Assembly: GCA_944363395.1 (NCBI GenBank)
Contig: CALVUC010000018.1
Span: 1 to 34,335, forward strand
DNA: 34,335 bases
Direction of reading: 5' to 3'
DNA from: an uncultured Clostridia bacterium
GTDB taxonomy: Bacteria > Bacillota > Clostridia > Christensenellales > Borkfalkiaceae
The position numbers and the translations under genes were made by a program. Under the pieces are notes generated by a model. That model made no database searches, had not been told where the DNA came from, and saw only the letters and a program-made list of their open reading frames with translations. This document shows, one piece after another, positions 31,578 through 34,335 of the stretch (positions within the stretch are counted from its first letter, which is position 1; each line of letters begins with the position of its first letter).

Positions 31578-32192
31578 ATGGCTTCGACCATCCTTCTCAT
31601 CGTCATTTCCGCCGTCTTTTCGCAAAACTTCATCCTGGTGAAATTCCTCGGCATCTGCCCCTTTTTGGGCGTCTCCAAAAAGACCAACAGCGCGCTCTCG
31701 ATGGGGATCGCCGTGACGCTCGTCATGCTGCTCGCGACCCTCGTCACCTATCCGCTGTATATGTACATCATGGTGCCGCTCAAGATCGAGTATCTGGAGA
31801 TCATCTTCTTCATCTTCGTCATCGCGGCGCTCGTCCAGATGCTGGAAAAGATCATCGGGAAGATCTCCCCCGCGCTCTACCGTTCGATGGGCATCTATCT
31901 CCCGCTCATCACGACCAACTGCGCCATTCTCGGCGTGGCGGAGCTGCTCCTCGTCAACGAGGTCTCCGAAGTCGTCTCGGGCGTCGCCGTAGGGATCTCG
32001 ATGAACCTCGGCTGGGCGCTCCTGTACGCGCTCTGCTCGGGGCTGGGCTTTACCCTCGCCATGATCCTCATGGGCGGCGTCAGGGAAAAGCTGGAAAAAC
32101 TGCCCGTCGCCAAGTGCATGAAGGGATTCCCCATCACGATGGTCGCGGCGTGCTTTATGGCGATGGCGTTCTACGTCTTTGCCCTGCTGTAA
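31578..32192 (+). CDS. rnfA: Rnf complex subunit RnfA
   Basis: 204 aa beginning immediately after the rnfE stop, with AGGAGGA upstream. It is homologous to RnfE in the opposite membrane orientation: 'SQNFILVKFLGICPFLGVSK' carries the conserved cysteine, and 'GIYLPLITTNCAILGVAELL' the second one. Six membrane helices span the sequence. RnfA and RnfE together form the pseudo-symmetric channel core with a shared iron-sulfur cluster. Confidence 0.95.
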   Translation: MASTILLIVISAVFSQNFILVKFLGICPFLGVSKKTNSALSMGIAVTLVMLLATLVTYPLYMYIMVPLKIEYLEIIFFIFVIAALVQMLEKIIGKISPALYRSMGIYLPLITTNCAILGVAELLLVNEVSEVVSGVAVGISMNLGWALLYALCSGLGFTLAMILMGGVREKLEKLPVAKCMKGFPITMVAACFMAMAFYVFALL

Positions 32193-32202
32193 GGAGAACA
32201 TC

Positions 32203-33015
32203 ATGCAAACAATGCTTTTAGCCGAAGTGCAATGGGGACAGGTCGGCGTCGTCCTCGGCGTCTTTGCCGCCATCGCGGTACTGCTCACCGTCTGTATCCT
32301 GCTCGTTGCGAAATTCTGCAAGACCAATGCCGATGAAAAGGTGGAAAGTATCCTCTCCCACCTTGCGGGCGCGAACTGCGGCGGATGCGGCTGCACGGGC
32401 TGCGCCGGGTTTGCCGAAAAACTTGCCAAAGGCGAGGCAGCCCTCTCCGACTGCCATGTGACGGAATCCGATCAGAAGGCGCAGATCGCGCAAATTTTAG
32501 GCGTCCCCTATGCGGCGGGAAAGCCCACCGTGAGCGTATGCCGCTGCGCGGGCGGGGATAACGCCGCAGACGCCTTCGTCTACAACGGCGCAGCCGATTG
32601 CGCGGAACAGAAAAAACTCGCGGGCGGACACAAGGCGTGCAAGTACGGATGCCTCGGCGACGGCAACTGTACGCGCGTCTGCCCCGAAAACGCCGTCTGC
32701 ATCCAAAATGGCTGCGCCGAAGTCGGAGACAGGTGCATCTCCTGCGGGGCGTGTATGCTCGCCTGTCCGCAGAAACTCTTTGACCGCATCCCCGCCGACG
32801 CAAAGGTATATGTCGCGTGCTCTTCGCATGACAGAGGCAAGGCGGTCATGGACGTGTGCAAAGTGGGCTGCATCGGCTGCGGAAAATGCGCCAAGGTATG
32901 CCCGCAGGGTGCCGTTACGATGCAAGACAATCTCCCCGTCATTGATTATACGAAGTGCATCGGCTGCGGAAAATGCGCCGAAAGCTGTCCGCGCGGCAGC
33001 ATCCGCACCAGATAA
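32203..33015 (+). CDS. rnfB: Rnf complex subunit RnfB, ferredoxin-accepting
   Basis: Start 32203 (AAGGAG upstream); 270 aa. A membrane helix at about 15-36 is followed by the 4Fe-4S domain 'GANCGGCGCTGCAGFAEKLA'. Several ferredoxin-type motifs then follow: 'CKYGCLGDGNCTRVCP', 'CISCGACMLACPQ', 'CIGCGKCAKVCPQ' and 'CIGCGKCAESCPRGS'. RnfB accepts electrons from reduced ferredoxin at the cytoplasmic side. It closes the operon, and two hairpins follow it. Confidence 0.95.
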   Translation: MQTMLLAEVQWGQVGVVLGVFAAIAVLLTVCILLVAKFCKTNADEKVESILSHLAGANCGGCGCTGCAGFAEKLAKGEAALSDCHVTESDQKAQIAQILGVPYAAGKPTVSVCRCAGGDNAADAFVYNGAADCAEQKKLAGGHKACKYGCLGDGNCTRVCPENAVCIQNGCAEVGDRCISCGACMLACPQKLFDRIPADAKVYVACSSHDRGKAVMDVCKVGCIGCGKCAKVCPQGAVTMQDNLPVIDYTKCIGCGKCAESCPRGSIRTR

Positions 33016-33028
33016 GGAACAGAAGAAA

Positions 33029-33064
33029 CGCAGCGCGCCGCGGCAATTGCCGCGGCGCGCTGCG
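33029..33064. terminator. 36-bp perfect palindrome after rnfB
   Basis: Two 18-base perfectly complementary GC-rich arms meet with no spacer (centre at 33046/33047). No T-run follows on the plus strand, so it may end transcription by another route or protect the mRNA 3' end. It lies 13 bases after the rnfB stop. Confidence 0.6.
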
Positions 33065-33088
33065 CCCTATGCACAATAAACACGGATA

Positions 33089-33116
33089 AGCCCCGCCCGA
33101 ATGATCGGACGGGGCT
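33089..33116. terminator. Second hairpin, shared by the convergent rnfB and surface-protein genes
   Basis: Arms agccccg and cggggct (33089-33095, 33110-33116), extended inward by ccga/tcgg across one mismatch, with loop atga. T-tracts on both sides are weak. It lies 25 bases downstream of the minus-strand stop at 33142. Confidence 0.5.
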
Positions 33117-33141
33117 CGAGACTTATGAGCCGTGTGATCTG

Positions 33142-34335
33142 TTATTCTGTAACTGCCTCGAGGGTTAATGTGCCTGAACAAGGCTCGATGTTAGTGCTGG
33201 TTATCGTAAATGTATCCCCGGGTTTAAGCTCTACAACAACTTTAAATCCGACATATGTTCTATCCCAGTAACCTGTAACTGTATTACCAGGAGACAAGTT
33301 ATATGTATCTCCATTTACATTAATAATAAAGCTGCTGCGTCCAAAGGTTGGTCCTTTCATCAGAATCGCATACGTTCCAGCCTCAAGATCACTTGATACA
33401 TAAAATGTTTGAACGTCATTCCTTTCTGCAAAAGAAATCGTTTTCTGTTCTCCAACGTTAACAGTCGGAGGTTCTGACTCTTCAACGGTATAATACACTG
33501 TTTTTTGGGAAGAAGCACTATGCGCTACAATCACACTATATCTCGTGTCTGATGTTTGGAAATAAACAAAAGGATTGTCTTCCGTTGGAATAAAATCAAG
33601 ATACGTTCCATCAGGATTGATAATTGTAATTGTAGGTGCTGCATCAAGCGTTTCGACCGTCAATTTAAACCAACCGGGTTCCGCTTTTAAATATTTCCCA
33701 AAAGTTATATCGTTAATCGATTTTGTGACATGCATTGCAGGTGTGGATGTCTGAGCACCTAAAGTAGCCGCTGAGGACGCATTAATGGATGAAGTTCCTT
33801 CTACTATAAAAACAGGAGGTTCTTCAAGTCCCAAATCTGTTGCATAAGTATATTGACCATCTCGATAAATTTTAACTTGAACTCTTGTTCCTGTTTCATT
33901 CGCCTGATAATCATACCTATACGACACAGAATAGTCATACGTTCCGTTCTCATAGTTTTCAGTCGTGAGCATAGGAAGTGTAATTGTTTCCACAATTTCT
34001 TCACAGACGGAGCACTTCTTCTCGACCTTACCTTCTGCCGTTGCGGTAGGCTCCTGTGTGACAGTCACTACAATCTTTGCATGACCGGCTGCAACAACAG
34101 TGTCCTCTTTATCGATCTCTTCCTTGCCTTCTGCATCCGAGAAGTATTTCTTACAAACCGAGCAGGTGTAGTATGCCGTGTTGCCGTCCTCGGTACAGGT
34201 CGCCTCTTTTGCAGGCGTCTCCGTCAATGTATGCGCCGCGGGGATCACGGTAGAGGAAAGTTCGATCTCTTCCTTGCCTTCTGCGTCGGAGAAGTACTTC
34301 TTGCAAACCGAGCAGGTGTAGTATGCCGTGTTGCC
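33142..34335 (-). CDS. Repeat-bearing, probably surface-exposed protein, N-terminus off the right edge
   Basis: 398 codons are visible. At the window edge are two copies of a 50-aa unit (period 150 bp, cgatctcttccttgcc at 34113 and 34263) containing 'AYYTCSVCKKYFSDAEGKEE', a CxxC pair, and 'TPAKEATCTEDGNT'. A related CxxC unit ('KKCSVCEEIVETI') follows. Such repeats are common in large secreted or wall-bound proteins of gut Bacillota. The remaining 280 residues look like beta-rich extracellular domains with many Thr/Ser ('GTYAILMKGPTFGRSSFIIN'). No sorting signal or membrane anchor is seen at the C-terminus. The AT-rich 33142-33980 part contrasts with the GC-rich rnf operon. Function is unknown. 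Confidence 0.75.
   Translation of the reverse strand, partial: GNTAYYTCSVCKKYFSDAEGKEEIELSSTVIPAAHTLTETPAKEATCTEDGNTAYYTCSVCKKYFSDAEGKEEIDKEDTVVAAGHAKIVVTVTQEPTATAEGKVEKKCSVCEEIVETITLPMLTTENYENGTYDYSVSYRYDYQANETGTRVQVKIYRDGQYTYATDLGLEEPPVFIVEGTSSINASSAATLGAQTSTPAMHVTKSINDITFGKYLKAEPGWFKLTVETLDAAPTITIINPDGTYLDFIPTEDNPFVYFQTSDTRYSVIVAHSASSQKTVYYTVEESEPPTVNVGEQKTISFAERNDVQTFYVSSDLEAGTYAILMKGPTFGRSSFIINVNGDTYNLSPGNTVTGYWDRTYVGFKVVVELKPGDTFTITSTNIEPCSGTLTLEAVTE

Noticed and set aside
30891-32429. 512-codon minus-strand frame opposite rnfE, rnfA and part of rnfB
   Set aside because: Antisense shadow, rich in His/Asp/Glu/Arg, with no recognisable domain, lying over certain rnf genes.
1-34335. CRISPR array or complete insertion sequence
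   Set aside because: No regularly spaced identical repeats with unique spacers, and no transposase frame or terminal inverted repeats were seen. The 150-bp repeats near 34.2 kb are coding.

Overview
The window looks like chromosome from an anaerobic, spore-forming member of the Bacillota (class Clostridia). The evidence is a spoIIGA-sigE-sigG sporulation locus, a complete Rnf complex in the clostridial order C-D-G-E-A-B, an NfnAB-type electron-bifurcating transhydrogenase pair, minD-minE, two DegV proteins and sigma-A promoters with near-consensus TTGACA/TATAAT boxes. Most of the window is GC-rich. Two stretches are visibly AT-richer: about 1-6500 and about 33140-33980.

Region 1 (1-7402) looks like accessory DNA. 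A tight minus-strand run of six small genes (DUF2185/Imm33-like with TPRs, DUF6547-like, a helical repeat protein, DUF1266, a small membrane protein and a zinc-ribbon protein) resembles an array of polymorphic-toxin immunity genes with no toxin in view. A WYL-domain regulator, a broken RlmD-like tail and a strong terminator follow. The region then enters a gene with homing-endonuclease-associated-type repeats, which is joined in frame to the first 95 codons of sigG. SigG is cut inside region 2, so its promoter-binding parts are missing from the window.

Region 2 (7403-11860) carries sigG', sigE and spoIIGA on the minus strand and a HEPN-CBS fusion gene on the plus strand. It also holds a roughly 0.68-kb gene-free stretch with an excellent promoter, many small hairpins (GNRA loops among them) and an intrinsic terminator. 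This is a strong candidate for a large structured non-coding RNA. A GNAT gene, possibly coupled to a 25-codon ORF, follows.

Region 3 (11860-18720) holds nfnB-nfnA, two DegV genes, a second HEPN-CBS paralogue, a nitrilase-fold protein that appears to lack its catalytic cysteine, and minD-minE. Region 4 (18716-25670) holds a MarR-controlled MacB-like ABC transporter with a possible 24-aa trailing protein, a THUMP-type RNA methyltransferase, and two tandem CNNM/CorC proteins behind a leader that resembles an attenuator.

Region 5 (25670-33015) is redox-centred. A TtcA-like sulfur-transfer enzyme and a thioredoxin-reductase-like flavoprotein with a degenerate NADPH site (possibly ferredoxin-linked) are divergent from a HepS-like membrane protein gene and rnfCDGEAB. 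Rnf, Nfn and the flavoprotein together suggest ferredoxin-centred energy metabolism. Three genes (HEPN-CBS 2, the flavoprotein and the HepS-like gene) have a consensus promoter whose predicted transcription start falls on or next to the ATG, so their mRNAs are probably leaderless. The window ends inside a repeat-bearing, probably surface-exposed protein.
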